Shown piece by piece: positions 16,287 through 27,527 of a DNA stretch of 64,000 bases (positions are counted from its first letter, which is position 1; each line of letters begins with the position of its first letter). Source of the stretch: Symsagittifera roscoffensis (lineage: Eukaryota > Xenacoelomorpha > Acoela > Convolutidae); assembly GCF_963678635.1 (NCBI RefSeq), contig NW_026971166.1, positions 1 to 64,000 on the forward strand, given 5' to 3'. Under the pieces are notes generated by a model. That model was given only the letters and a program-made list of their open reading frames with translations, was not told where the DNA came from and did not search any database. Both the position numbers and the translations under genes were made by a program.

Positions 16287-16770
16287 TTTTCAACCAATCA
16301 TAAAAAACCTTGGTTTTCTTCAAGGCACAATGATTCCTGGAGTTGTAATGTGGAATATGTTTATTGCAACTTGGATAATTTTTAAAATATAAGTTTTCAA
16401 CCCGAGGACAGCCCAAATCATCTAGGTTTTCAATCTTTCGGTCCAAGTACTTGGCCAAAAATTCTGTCTTTTCTTTTCCTTTAGCGTAAAAAACGGCACC
16501 AGGATTTCTCAGCACAAAACTCTGAAGTATTTGATTCAAGTTTATATAAAGATAATCACCGTTTTCCCAATGGAGACCGTGTAAATAATTAGTTAACCAG
16601 TTGTAAGCTTTTTGTTCAAGCTTTGGTAGTATATTGAAATTCACTGGAGGTAGGAAAATGGGTCGATCGCTGTAGTCTGAAGTTGTTATTGCTAATTCTT
16701 TAACCACAAAGGCGTTTTTCTTGTAACGAAAGCCTTCCACGTCAAGCACAACTGATCTCTCGCCTAGCAT
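16201..16770 (-). CDS. RNase H-fold/exonuclease-like protein, right copy (189 aa)
   Basis: Same as 2912-3481 with two substitutions: Pro for Leu in the YSDRPIFL segment and Ala for Gly in RNHCALKK. The D-x-E and the Cys/His cluster are preserved, so both arms keep the putative active or metal site. Confidence 0.65.
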   Translation of the reverse strand: MLGERSVVLDVEGFRYKKNAFVVKELAITTSDYSDRPIFLPPVNFNILPKLEQKAYNWLTNYLHGLHWENGDYLYINLNQILQSFVLRNPGAVFYAKGKEKTEFLAKYLDRKIENLDDLGCPRVENLYFKNYPSCNKHIPHYNSRNHCALKKTKVFYDWLKNEQQREISESGDIPITKFNALCVDDSRG

Positions 16771-17198
16771 TCTAGTAAATGATAAACTTCTGGTTTTTTC
16801 AACTTAATGAAAAGGCAGAACGCTATTCCACTCAAATGTCCCAATAAGCTGTTGTTACAGTTCCAGGGCAACATGTAACAGTACGTGGGACCCTGTTGAT
16901 AAAATTCGTGTATAAATCCGGCCGCATCGTGCAAAATAGCGTGCAATCGTAAAATTTTGGAATTTTTCAAATATTTGTCCAAGGAAGAGTTATCAATACC
17001 AATCAAGCCACCATAAGGTCTCAACTTAATTAAAATGTCGTAGTTAAGGTTATCAGAACTAACAAAAAACAGAGAACATGCAGCTAGAAAATAGTTGCGT
17101 CGGTTAGAATTATCAGGATAAGTTTGTTTCAAAGACGTATAAATTTCGTGAATTATTTTCAAATCAATAGGAGTTACTCTGCTTTTTTGCAATTTCAT
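16764..17198 (-). CDS. Unknown 144-aa protein, right copy
   Basis: Identical to 2484-2918, with the same 7-base and 35-base overlaps to its neighbours. Confidence 0.7.
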   Translation of the reverse strand: MKLQKSRVTPIDLKIIHEIYTSLKQTYPDNSNRRNYFLAACSLFFVSSDNLNYDILIKLRPYGGLIGIDNSSLDKYLKNSKILRLHAILHDAAGFIHEFYQQGPTYCYMLPWNCNNSLLGHLSGIAFCLFIKLKKPEVYHLLEC

Positions 17199-17733
17199 TA
17201 TTTATTTTTTCCAACACCTCTCCAACCTGCTGAATTTCAAGCCAGTGGAAATAAAAGTGACCTTGCAAATACCATTTAGACTCATTAAGATAACGGTGGT
17301 AAATAATTAAATAAACCACCGGAAGTTTTTTGTATTTTGATAGCTTGTTGAAACATAGACGGATTTTTCTCTCCAAGTCTTTATCAACCCATAATGAGTT
17401 AAAGTCAAACGAATAGTCGAAAACGTTTTCATAATCAGCAATATTCAAATCGCTCACAGTGCCATACTTTTGTTTTGTAGAAATGCACCAAGAGATTTGT
17501 TGAAGCTCACTCAAATAAAATTGTTCTTTGAAAATCAACTCGTATTCTTTCTTTGAAATTTCCTTTGCCCTTTCGAGGAAGACGACGTAGCGTTCATTAC
17601 ATAATTTGAAAAATGAGTTTTTTTCTGCGGTTGAAAACACTCTTAATTGTAAATGTTCATTATCAATATCTTCAGTACACCAAGTTCCCTCTAATTTCAT
17701 TTTTCTTATTTCAAAATTTGACAATTTTATCAT
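17164..17733 (-). CDS. Unknown 189-aa protein, right copy
   Basis: Identical to 1949-2518; the outermost gene of the right arm, transcribed inward from the terminus. Confidence 0.72.
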   Translation of the reverse strand: MIKLSNFEIRKMKLEGTWCTEDIDNEHLQLRVFSTAEKNSFFKLCNERYVVFLERAKEISKKEYELIFKEQFYLSELQQISWCISTKQKYGTVSDLNIADYENVFDYSFDFNSLWVDKDLERKIRLCFNKLSKYKKLPVVYLIIYHRYLNESKWYLQGHFYFHWLEIQQVGEVLEKINNEIAKKQSNSY

Positions 17734-18250
17734 TTGGTATATTTTGCCCAGAAACGGCCGCCGCCTTTTGAGAGTAATTTCAATTTACTGCCTTTTCACC
17801 ATAAAATTTAGGTCAAGTTAAGGAATTAGTTTACTGCTGCCAACAGTTAAGCTACGCTGCCAAAATGGCCGGCGAATTTTTATTATATACCATAAAAGTC
17901 AATTCCCCGTTCACTAACAAATTTCAACTAGGTCGAAAGTTCATTTACCCTAAACAAGCATAACAATTAATATGATTCATATAATTAATCAGGACCAATA
18001 ATTAGGACCCCAAAATTTGGAATTAGAAAGATTTTTGTATCGTGTCCCTTGTTGTTAAGCTAAACTTAGCAAGATCCTAAGTAGGGGGTCTTCTGCTTTT
18101 TGGGTGGAAAATCTCTTTCGTTTACAAAATCCTAGGATGAGGGTCCTCCAAAAAATTAAGGACCCCTTTCCTAGGATTTTGCTTTACGTGAGGACCCCCC
18201 CCTTAGGAAGGACCCCCCCCTTAGGATCCGGGACACGATACAATACTACT
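17734..18250 (-). promoter_or_regulatory. Terminal non-coding region with branched hairpin, right
   Basis: Inverted counterpart of 1419-1948. The nested palindromes are conserved and occupy about 18035-18250; the two homopolymer runs are 8 bases each here. Probably carries the promoter for the inward gene chain. Confidence 0.65.
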
Positions 18251-18256
18251 AACGAA
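18251..18256. repeat. Target-site duplication, right (AACGAA)
   Basis: Identical to 1413-1418 and directly abutting the ...AATACTACT terminus. Confidence 0.93.
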
Positions 18257-18667
18257 CTACTTGCGTTCTAATTATACCTGAACCTTGTGGATCGATTTAC
18301 TATTCTCCAACCCTTGAACACTATCACTACCCCTAAGTAAGATTAAGTAAGTAAACACCTTAGCTTAGACTAGCCACGAGAAAGTAAAAATCATTCTTCG
18401 GAATCGATATACTTTTCTCTCCAACCCTGAACAAAAAGACCCAGGTTAAGCTAACCAAAAAATCGTAAGGACTAACAGTCTAAGGAAATAGGAATAACTA
18501 ACAACTTCTTGCATCCCTCATCCTAAACCTTATTTCATTCGAAAATTTAGGAAATAAACAAACAATCGTTTTACACAACTGTGAAATAGATAACAAAAAA
18601 TACGATCTTGTAATCACACATCATACACAAACAGTTGGATACATTAGAACAAAACGACAAACAATAA
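18257..18667 (+). other. Retroelement leader, second part
   Basis: Continues the copy A leader after the Polinton insertion. It repeats phrases seen at 1250-1375 (AAAGACCCAGG, CTCTCCAACC), supporting continuity. No gene seen. Confidence 0.5.
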
Positions 18668-18994
18668 AAAAGGAAAATTATAAATAAACAAAGACAAATC
18701 ACACGAAAAAGATTTTCAAAAAATAGAAACGCATTTTCTGAATCAGAAGTCAATAGTTTAGACGAACTATGTAAATTAAACGAATCAACAGATAAAAATT
18801 GTCCCATTCATGATCAATTCTATTTTTCCGACTCAGAAACAACTTCAAATTCATCAAAAAGAGGAAAAAGAAGAATAAAAAAGCAATACAAACACAAATC
18901 AGTACACTTGTATAATTGGAATCAACCAATTAGACACATCGATAGTTATATATTAACAGTCATCAAAAGAAAAAATGAGCCACACTCAAAGTGA
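18668..18994 (+). other. ATG-less open frame before gag (108 codons)
   Basis: An open frame from just after TAA 18665 to TGA 18992-18994, overlapping the gag start in another frame. It has no ATG, but composition is protein-like: an acidic Ser-rich middle and a basic run (SSKRGKRRIKKQYKHKS). It could be the second exon of a spliced leader protein, or chance in AT-rich DNA. The equivalent region of copy B lies outside the window. Confidence 0.3.
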
Positions 18995-19997
18995 CGACAG
19001 TCCAGATGACGAAGCAGTTTTTCCCTTTCTTATAGATTCACTCGATGATAGAGGACAACACGACAACAAGAACTTACTCGTAAATTTGTTTGAAACAGGA
19101 ATTAGCCCATACAAACAAGAATTTCCAGATGTAAAAATTAAAAGACAAATTATTGAACAATATTTGAAAAACCTATATAATCTAACACAACAATATGGAA
19201 CCTACACCATAGAATTCAGCACACTAAATACAGCCCATCGTAAATATGTAATTCAAACAGATGATATTGAATTAGAATTTTCAAAAGTATTCATAGAATA
19301 TATCAAAAGCATACAATATCATAATTCACAAAGAGCAAACTCCATATTCACTAACGAAGTTTTTGCAATAATATATAGTTATATATCTATATTAGAAAAA
19401 ACAGAAGTTCAAAATATATCACCAACTGAAACATCCAGACATACAAAAGTACGAAATGAAATCACAGTATTTTCAACATTCCTACATATCATTCGCGAAA
19501 ATTTCACTAAAGACGATGTTTCACAAAACACTAAACATGATTTACAAAAGATTTTAGCATGGTTTATAATTGATTATTTCACCCACAATTTAGATTTAAT
19601 TTCAAAGGCAAGAAAAAATTTCAGACCTCAAAATACCAATGACGACACTGATCTTTCAGAACAATCAGATTACGTCTGGGACCCTGACTGGTCTCATCGA
19701 GCATTTCTAAATATCTCACAAGCCATCTCGAGTCAAGCACTAAGTACAATACCTTTTCACAGAGATTACGTAAAAGTAGTACCATTAACCATTGATGCAA
19801 CACCATTGAATTATAATACATTTTTACCTGATACACGAAATAACTGTTTAAATTCGACGGTCATACATAATGAAAACCTTAATGGAACCAGAAATCTTAC
19901 ACAACAAGATATTCAAACACCATCACACTGGAAGAAATCGTCCAAACAACAGCAACAACTACACAACAGAGTAATTCACCAATACAGCCCAATCTGA
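18975..19997 (+). pseudogene. gag: Gag N-terminal region, copy A
   Basis: From ATG 18975, about 318 codons of a mostly helical, uncharacterised Gag N-terminal domain. A frameshift near 19925 then diverts the frame to a stop at 19997, while the next frame carries on the Gln/Thr/Asn-rich linker. The domain probably corresponds to a matrix-like region by position; I see no myristoylation signal. Confidence 0.65.
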
Positions 19998-20729
19998 CAA
20001 CACCAAGGAATACAAATTCATCACTAACACAGGTAACCTTACAGTCAACCGTAAAACCTTCGGTTGCTCCAAAATATTCACATATGGACTATCAAACGTA
20101 TAGAGCAATGACAAAACCGTCAAAAACACGAAAACCGTTCACAAGAAACACTTTTGCAGAACATAATTATAATTATGCTCACAAAACAAGAACAAACCAA
20201 CCTCCCCAAAACAATACACAAAATTTGAACCACGTATGTTCTCATTATTGGAATCTCCCAAAAACATCGACCAATTCAGTAAATTTTCCAAATAATCCAC
20301 AACCTACACAGGATTATCGTGAAAATTACCCATTCTTTCAACAAAATAAAAATAAACAGCATACACCATATAATACAAACTCTTTAACATCTGATGAAGA
20401 TGATTATCACCAACTAGATATTTTTGCACCATATACTAAAGAATATTGCACACAGAGACCGCGACAATCTCAACCATCTCAAAATATGAAAATTTATCCA
20501 CAAAATCCAACAGATGTACAAAATCCACAACAAATGCATACACAACCCATTTAACACACAATATTTTCAACCAATACAACAACAAAACCCAATGTTAATG
20601 CATTCTTATCAACCAACACAAATGCAAAATGAAATACCGCTTCCCTATTACCTTCAGCAACATGAAATCACAAAAATCAGCTTTCAAACTTTTCACAAAT
20701 GCCAAATGCCGCAGAATCACTACAGATGA
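19925..20729 (+). pseudogene. gag: Gag linker region, copy A (fragmented)
   Basis: Gln/Pro/Asn-rich low-complexity sequence read in successive frames (about 19925-20554 and 20514-20690). Homology to copy B at 63415-63986 continues across the breaks. A one-base deletion near 20672 separates it from the capsid frame starting at 20699. Confidence 0.65.
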
Positions 20730-23068
20730 CTATGAATCCATACCTCATGGGTGGATCATCAATAACATCGAATAAACCATTAATGGTATTCACAGGAACA
20801 GACCCTGAATATTCTGTAGAAGATTATCTAAATGCAGTAACAGCAAATTTAATTTTAAAAATAGGACCCGAACAAATTAATACGCCACTACATCAAAACT
20901 GGATACATCGACGCACAGCGTTGATACAAACAACTTTAGATGGCGCAGCCCAAAAATGGTTTTCAGTATTGCCTATAGAAATAAAATCAAATTGGAAAAG
21001 GTTTACACAAGAATTTTCAAAAATGTTTGACTCCGAAAGAAACAAACAACAACAAAGAGTTTTATGTAATGAAATTCGCAGATTACCAAACGAAACCATC
21101 AAGCAATTAGCAGTACGCATCGAAACACTAGTTCGAAAAGCATATTCATTAAATACACACGACTATAAAAACACAAAGATGACAGAAATCTTGATGATGA
21201 CCTTAACACCGCAATTAAGAAAAATAGCAATAAAAAAGAGAGCATCCCATCCTTCTTCAATTCGAGAACCCGATTTAGATTTTCGAAAACTAGTAGACAA
21301 ACTAGAACAAGCAGAAATCACAATGAAACTCGAAGAAACAGAAAATCTGAAATTACAATACGTTAACAGAATTGAAACAGCTTCCACAAATATAAACAAT
21401 ATACAGGAATCAGATACAGACCTCGTTGAAAAAATCACTGAAATACTCAATATTTACGAAAAACACCCAAACTTTAAAGGCAAACCATCTTTCAAAAAAT
21501 GGTGTAATTATTGCCGACGATACGGACATAGTATTTCTGAATGTAGACAAAAACAGCAAGACAATCAAAATAAACCTCAAAAATATAAAGAACAAAATAA
21601 ATCATTCTATCAATACATGAAAAAAGATCAAAATCTACCGAACAAAACTGTCTACAGCAACAACAGTTCAGGAAAACCACTCCCGAACAATACAAATTAT
21701 ACAAGAAATCAATCACCATATAACTCAAGTTATAGAGGAAGATCACCAGAACGAAGAAGCACGCAGAATTCATCACAAAATCACTACAATAGACCAAATA
21801 GTCGAAATAACTATTCCAGATCAAATTCAAATACACAACGATTTGTTTCTAGATCTAATTCCCAATCAAGAAATAATTACTATCTAAGCAATCAATCACG
21901 AAATTCATCATACAATAGGAATATAAACTACTCCAATAATCGGAATAGAAGTTATTCAAGCAACCAAAACCAGAATTACCCGAACAATCAATCAAGGCAT
22001 AATTCATATAATAGATCGAACTATAACAGACCAAACAATAATTACCAAAATAGATCGCGAAATAATTCACAAAATCGACACTCAAGTTATAATAATCGTT
22101 ATAGAAATTATTCCCAATCACCACACCGGAATAATAATAACTATAATAATTCTAATAATCGCCACAGAAGTAGTACACCTAAACATCAAAGACATATTAA
22201 TCAAGTACAATCTAATCCAGAAACAACATCAGACCCTCCAGGTATTGATGACACAGTAACTGATACGTTACAACTCAATCAAATAAACTGTGGATCATCA
22301 GATTCAGAAAGCGATGCAGAAAACACTCTCTCCATCAATATGATAAAAGTCGAAAATGACTATGAACCTATTATATATGAACAACCATTTTCATCACACA
22401 TATATGAAAATCAATCAGAACTCCTTCACAATTATTATATTGAACCCATCCATTCCACACCGACGACACAAAAAACTAATGAAATTAACACTACAAATCA
22501 ACCCAATGAGAACGAAAAAACAAAATGCTTGAATACAAATCACATCTATCAAAACATACAAAAAGAACAACCCAAAGAAAAAATTTGGACAATACCATTT
22601 ATTTTAGAAAGTCCAAGAAGCAAAGAATTTCAACCACCAGATCTTGAAATTGATTTTCTAATTGATTCAGGAGCAGAATCAAATATAAAAAACATTCACA
22701 CATGGAATGAAATAAAAACCTTACACCCAAAGCTAACACCTCTTGAAACCTCCAGTAAACTAGCAACAGCACAAGGATCAACATTGGTAAACTATGGAAA
22801 AATTCAATTATTTCTTCTCCCCACAAGAACAATGGAGCAAAATAAAATTTTAACTAAACCATTTAAACAAATATTCCATATCACTGATATTAAACACAAT
22901 ATCATTGGAATACCATTTATCTCTAAATATATACCAACAATCAACATATTAAACAGTAAAATACTAATCAAAGATAAATACACAAAAGCAAAAGACACAT
23001 CCCTAACATTTTTTCAAAGATTAAACAAACAACCACCATTCTTTTCAAAATTTTTGTCCAATATATAA
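20699..23068 (+). CDS. gag-pro: Gag capsid-nucleocapsid and protease, copy A (789 aa)
   Basis: A capsid-type helical domain occupies roughly residues 20-210 (EYSVEDYLNAV, GAAQKWFSVLP, FSKMFDSERNKQQQR). A CCHC zinc knuckle follows (CNYCRRYGHSISEC, about 21503-21545), then a long Asn/Ser/Arg/Tyr-rich region likely to bind RNA, an acidic spacer, and a retropepsin domain with FLIDSGAES (catalytic DSG at 22664-22672). The frame lacks a separate gag stop before protease. It ends at a frameshift near 23060; copy B continues in frame there. The DSG triad is usual for gypsy elements. Confidence 0.78.
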   Translation: MPNAAESLQMTMNPYLMGGSSITSNKPLMVFTGTDPEYSVEDYLNAVTANLILKIGPEQINTPLHQNWIHRRTALIQTTLDGAAQKWFSVLPIEIKSNWKRFTQEFSKMFDSERNKQQQRVLCNEIRRLPNETIKQLAVRIETLVRKAYSLNTHDYKNTKMTEILMMTLTPQLRKIAIKKRASHPSSIREPDLDFRKLVDKLEQAEITMKLEETENLKLQYVNRIETASTNINNIQESDTDLVEKITEILNIYEKHPNFKGKPSFKKWCNYCRRYGHSISECRQKQQDNQNKPQKYKEQNKSFYQYMKKDQNLPNKTVYSNNSSGKPLPNNTNYTRNQSPYNSSYRGRSPERRSTQNSSQNHYNRPNSRNNYSRSNSNTQRFVSRSNSQSRNNYYLSNQSRNSSYNRNINYSNNRNRSYSSNQNQNYPNNQSRHNSYNRSNYNRPNNNYQNRSRNNSQNRHSSYNNRYRNYSQSPHRNNNNYNNSNNRHRSSTPKHQRHINQVQSNPETTSDPPGIDDTVTDTLQLNQINCGSSDSESDAENTLSINMIKVENDYEPIIYEQPFSSHIYENQSELLHNYYIEPIHSTPTTQKTNEINTTNQPNENEKTKCLNTNHIYQNIQKEQPKEKIWTIPFILESPRSKEFQPPDLEIDFLIDSGAESNIKNIHTWNEIKTLHPKLTPLETSSKLATAQGSTLVNYGKIQLFLLPTRTMEQNKILTKPFKQIFHITDIKHNIIGIPFISKYIPTINILNSKILIKDKYTKAKDTSLTFFQRLNKQPPFFSKFLSNI

Positions 23069-23444
23069 CCAACAAAGAAAACACCTGAAACCACTATCAG
23101 GAAACATATACAATTTTTCAATAAAACAAGTTCACCAATATGATAAAAAACAAAACAAACAACAACTCTATATGTCAGATTTTGAATTCAAACCTATTCA
23201 TAAGTTTTTCAAAATCACAATCTCATCAATAAAGTATTTGAAAAACTCGAATTCAGATATTATTTCCTTACATGTATACAACAATACACCTTACCAAGTA
23301 ACATTACCTTTAGGACTTTTAGGCTATTGCGAAACCAACGCTACAATATCACCAATACACGAAAAAGCATATCGTGTAAATAATATACTCCAATTACTAG
23401 ATATTTGCCAATCCACAATCCTTAATGAAGAATTATCTAAATAA
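23069..23444 (+). pseudogene. pol: Protease-RT linker, copy A
   Basis: Continues the polyprotein in another frame after the break near 23060. The frame is clear from about 23172 (FKPIHKFFKITISS) and corresponds to residues in copy B 60406-61575. No catalytic motif. A further frame change follows near 23430. Confidence 0.6.
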
Positions 23445-24801
23445 TATAATAAGTAACGAAAACAGAAATACGGATTTTTTCACAAAAACCCCATATTTCA
23501 AACCTACATTCAACATAAGTAACTACACAGAGAATCAACAGAAATTTTTAACAATGTTTAATTTCCAACATTCACAAATAACACAAGACGAATTTGAAAA
23601 ACTAGCCAAACAGCTAATTAAATATTCACCAGTCTATGCAACATCCAAATTTGATGTTGGCAAAATCAGCTCATCACTACATCTCCCATTAAAACCAGAC
23701 GCGGTTTTCAAAAAACAAAGAGCAAGTAAAGTACCAATTCACTTACACGATAAAGTGAACAGATTACTCGACATTTTAGAACAATACAACATTATATCAC
23801 CAGTAAACAAAGAAGAACAACCAAAAGGCAACACATTTATCAACCCTGTTATCATTCTAGCCAAAGGAGAATCATTAAAAATTGTTCTCGATGCTAGATA
23901 CCTCAACTCACTCATAGATGAATCAAAGTGTAATTGGCCTATTGAACCAATACAAGTTATTTTAACAAAAATAAACGGAAAATATTTTACAACCGCAGAT
24001 ATGAATAGTGCATACAATCAAATGCCATTAGATGACCAATCACGACGTTTAACACAATTTGTTATTGGAAACCAACAATACGAATTCAACCGCTTATTCT
24101 ATGGAATATCCATAGGACCAGCAGCATTTTCAGCTTTTATGAGCAAAATTTTTCGACCACTAATACTCAAGAAAAACGCAATCACCTATTTAGACGATGT
24201 TTTTATGCAATCACAGACAAAAGAGGAAATGTTCAAAGTTTTAGAACAATATCACCAAATACTTCAGAACGAAAATCTGAAGGCCGCCCCCGATAAATCA
24301 CACTTCTTTTTGACAAGAGTTAAATTCTTAGGACATAATATAGAAAGAAAAACAATCACTCCATTGAAATCACGTATAGACGCTATTCAAAAACTCCAAC
24401 CACCAACAAATGAAAAGAAAATCCAAGAATTCCTTCGAATGTTAAACTTTTTAAGCAAATATGTTTATAAAATGCAATTATATCTACGACCATTCTATAA
24501 TATACTTAGACAACAAAATAATTTTGAATGGAATACAGAACATCAAGCACGATTTGAAGAAATTAAAAAACTTCTAACTGAACAAATTTCAAACACAATT
24601 CCAGACTCAAATCAACCATTTTATGCAATGTGCGATGCTTCGAACTTTGGCATCGGCGCAGCATTATTACAATCACATAATGGTACAAGTAAAAATGAAC
24701 CTCATATCAGCAAATTCTCGATTATTCACTCAAGCAGAGCTACGACTCTCAACTCTAATGAGAGAATGTACAGCCATAATATATACACTAACAGAATATG
24801 A
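23425..24801 (+). pseudogene. pol: Reverse transcriptase, copy A
   Basis: All core RT blocks are visible: INPVIILAKGESLKIVLDAR, the TADMNSAYNQMPL block, QYEFNRLFYGISIGPAAFS and YLDD at 24187-24198, then the LKFLGH-like block (VKFLGHNIERKTI) and connection region. This order and the IN-after-RH layout are Ty3/gypsy. One extra A near 24691 shifts the frame, so codons after about 24690 are spurious and the RNase H continues in the next frame. Confidence 0.8.
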
Positions 24802-26149
24802 ATTTCTGATACTTGGATCAAAACATCCCACAGTTCTATTCACAGACCATAAACCAATCATCTTTCTTTTTACACAAAAGTCTAATCCAAACCACCGAGT
24901 TTATAGATTTCAATTAATTTTAATGAAATTCCCAAACTTAAATATAGTTTGGACCGCAGGAAAAAATCTTGCATTACCAGACACATTAAGTCGAAATACA
25001 CCACCTGAATTACTTACACGTAAAACCACAGTTGAAATACCCAAAAATATAAAATTCTACCTTGCAAAAAACGAAACATCACCCCGACTAGAATGCAAAT
25101 ATGCAGTAAAAACTGACGTTGAACAATCACAGATAAACAATCTACAACACTTCCCACTTTATTTAGATTGTCAAAATAATCACTATGAAGTTGATCTACT
25201 TGGAACATCAACTTTTAAACCAATCCCATATTCACAATGGATAAAAAATAACACCCAACAAAAAAGAATAAAACAACACCCGCCTAAAAAAGACCATTTT
25301 CCACTAATTGAAAAAGAAAATTTAACTGATAAAATAAACTTATCAGGACCACAAACAAACGATTCAAAATACACAATAAATCAAGTTTTTGACCTCCATG
25401 ACCCACTTGATACAATACCCTTATCTAAATTAGAAATTGAAAACATTTTTCTCCCCCCAACAGAAACAATTACAATTTCAACACTGAAACAATATCAAAA
25501 CCTTGACCCAGTAATTCGACAACTGAAATCATGGCACAAATATAAAACTAAACCTATCAAAGCAGATTCAACTATTCTAGGAAACAAAACACTCCTCCGA
25601 TATTTTCGAAAATTCAATAATACAACAATTAACGAAAACACAGACCTTCTAGAATACAAACTAAATGAATCTACAGTTCCCTGTCTCCCTTTAAGTATGA
25701 TTCTCATAGCTTTTAATATTTCACATACACAAAATATTAAAGGACACTCTGGATCAGAGAAAACATATTCAAATTTTATACAAAACTTTTATTTCCCAAA
25801 TGCACCAATTTGGATAAAAGTACTATGCAATGACTGTATAGTATGTCAACTGAATAAACCTTACCCAAATCAAAAACAAATAGCACAAAAACAAGATTTT
25901 AAAGGACAAAGTTTGTACTTTAATCATCGTATCTCATTTGATACTGAAGGACCAATTTCACCCTCATCCGAAGGAAACTCCTACATTATGGTAATTGTTG
26001 ACGCATTTACACATTATGTAGCACTTAACCCAGTACCACATTGTAACGCTTATTATGCTTACACAACGCTTTATGAACACTGGATAGCAAAATTCGGACT
26101 ACCAGCCAGAAATTTTAGTTACAGACAACGGTACAGAATTCATAAATAA
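24690..26149 (+). pseudogene. pol: RNase H and integrase N-terminus/core, copy A
   Basis: RNase H is recognisable by LSTLMRECTAIIYTLTEYE and VLFTDHKPIIFLF. After a 200-residue spacer comes the integrase zinc-binding region (H...KGHSGSEKT...CNDCIVC) and core strands with RISFDTEGP and MVIVDAFTHYV. A 4-base insertion near 26104 shifts the frame just before the second catalytic Asp, and the frame ends at 26149. Confidence 0.75.
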
Positions 26150-26934
26150 TGAAATCATCACACTATGTCATTTATATAGACTCAATTTGTTATAACCTAC
26201 CATTACATACACATGATGAAGATCATTTTCATCACCCACAAATTCTTAAACTAGCCTCCGGTACATACACCGAATGGATTTTAAACAGAGATAAAAAACA
26301 TAATGAAATTTACCAAAAAGTAACAAAAAAGTTGTTACAAAGGCAAAATATTAATGAACAAATAAATTCACGCTTTACACCAGCCTCCGATTTAAAAATT
26401 GGAACATTTGTTTTAATACCCAATTTTAATACTCAAAAAGGAATTTCAAAAAAATTACAACCCCTTCGTAAAGGACCATACCAAATAATTGCAAAACCCA
26501 CTGATGTCACATATAAAATTACCGACTCAGACAAAAAAGAAATCGTTCAACACCGAAATAACCTATTACCTTATTATCCAAAAGAATACGCACTCCGCGA
26601 ACTAACTCAATTATATTCTTTTACAGGTTTACAAGTTATTCAAAATGACCCACATACGGAAAATACAACGAAGGAACAAAAAGATTTTCACCTCAAAAAC
26701 CAAATAACAAAATCAACCACCACAAAATACAATACAAAAAATCTAGATCAAAATACATCTCAAAAAGAAAGAAAAAATAGAAAAATGACAGAACAAATAA
26801 TACCCCAAGAACAAATCGACGAATCAGAACATAGAGAGTCTTCACGACTTAGAAATCAACCACGTAAAAATTATAAATTATTCATCCCACAATCTAAAAT
26901 ATTAAAGAAAGTTGAATTTCAAAAACAACTTTAA
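26149..26934 (+). pseudogene. pol: Integrase C-terminal domain, copy A, after an internal deletion
   Basis: Contains the C-terminal SH3-like region (DLKIGTFVLIP, RKGPYQIIAKPTDVTYKI) and a Lys/Gln-rich tail. Compared with copy B, about 330 bp encoding the end of the catalytic core, including the region of the last acidic residue, is missing at about 26175-26185. This integrase cannot be functional. Confidence 0.75.
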
Positions 26935-27527
26935 TTCTACATTTAATATTCTTTGCACCTCTGAAACATTTTACACTTTCATTTTTCAAAATAACATGCT
27001 GACAAACACGCAGCGATTCTAGTTCATAATTAGCCAATAGGATTCATCCAATCCGTCACCTTCTATAACTTTAACACAAACCAACTAGACGAAAAATATT
27101 AAACTCCAGGCATATCTATAACTATAACTCTACGACCTCCAGGTCAAAAATAAGCAAACCACTCCAACTTGACAACTAAAATAAATATCACCATAATATC
27201 ATAACCCTCCCTTATCTAATAAACCAAAGATCAACAATATTTCCCCAACTCAGACCTCAAATATCCCCCAAACAAATATGTTAAATTAGCCTAAAGTAAA
27301 AGAACGACCATTTTATTTAGCCTAAAGTATAAAAATCTCAAAAATACCCCAGATCATTTGACAAATGAAAATAAAGACAAAGAAGACCTCCCGATCACCA
27401 TAAAAATTGCCCCCAACAATTTTTTACAAAACTCAACCCACTTGTCAAAAAACTAATAAATAATCCGACCACACTTGAAAATTGCCCCAAACAACAAAAA
27501 AAATTCGATCACGAAGTCATTTCTTAA
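26935..27527 (+). other. Non-coding region between pol and the accessory genes
   Basis: About 590 bp, conserved in copy B (about 56370-56975), with no credible frame. It has repeated phrases of the type AAATTGCCCC-AA (near 27405, 27480) and a run TTAGCCTAAAGTA occurring twice (near 27288 and 27318). Possibly holds splicing or expression signals for the downstream genes. Confidence 0.45.

Larger units (their letters stand above)
1419..18250. mobile_element. Polinton-like (Maverick-type) virus/transposon, complete, 16.8 kb
   Basis: The termini are exact inverted copies (AGTAGTATTGTATCGTG... and ...CACGATACAATACTACT) flanked by AACGAA. The element encodes the Polinton morphogenetic set: an FtsK/HerA-type packaging ATPase, an adenovirus-type cysteine protease, a double-jelly-roll capsid candidate of the F54H12.2 family, a penton-like protein, a pVI-like protein and a retroviral-type integrase of the F54H12.3 family. 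No family B polymerase, helicase or other recognisable replicase is present. The inverted repeats are about 4.5 kb and carry genes. All unique-region genes are open, and only one ATPase copy is frameshifted, so the insertion looks young. Confidence 0.93.
13772..18250 (-). repeat. Right long terminal inverted repeat (4,479 bp)
   Basis: Inverted counterpart of 1419-5908. At its inner edge (13772) the sequence runs on into the intact integrase and its overlapping upstream gene, whereas the left arm departs into unrelated DNA. The right side is therefore the ancestral gene order. Confidence 0.92.

Noticed and set aside
1419-18250. Reading the element as a canonical PolB-encoding Polinton
   Set aside because: I looked for a long frame or the YGDTDS-type polymerase signature on both strands and found none; the gene content leaves no room for it.
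21855-22124. Minus-strand Tyr/Asn/Cys-rich frame, mirrored at 61976-62512
   Set aside because: Antisense of the repetitive Asn/Ser/Arg-rich Gag region; composition is a by-product of the repeat.
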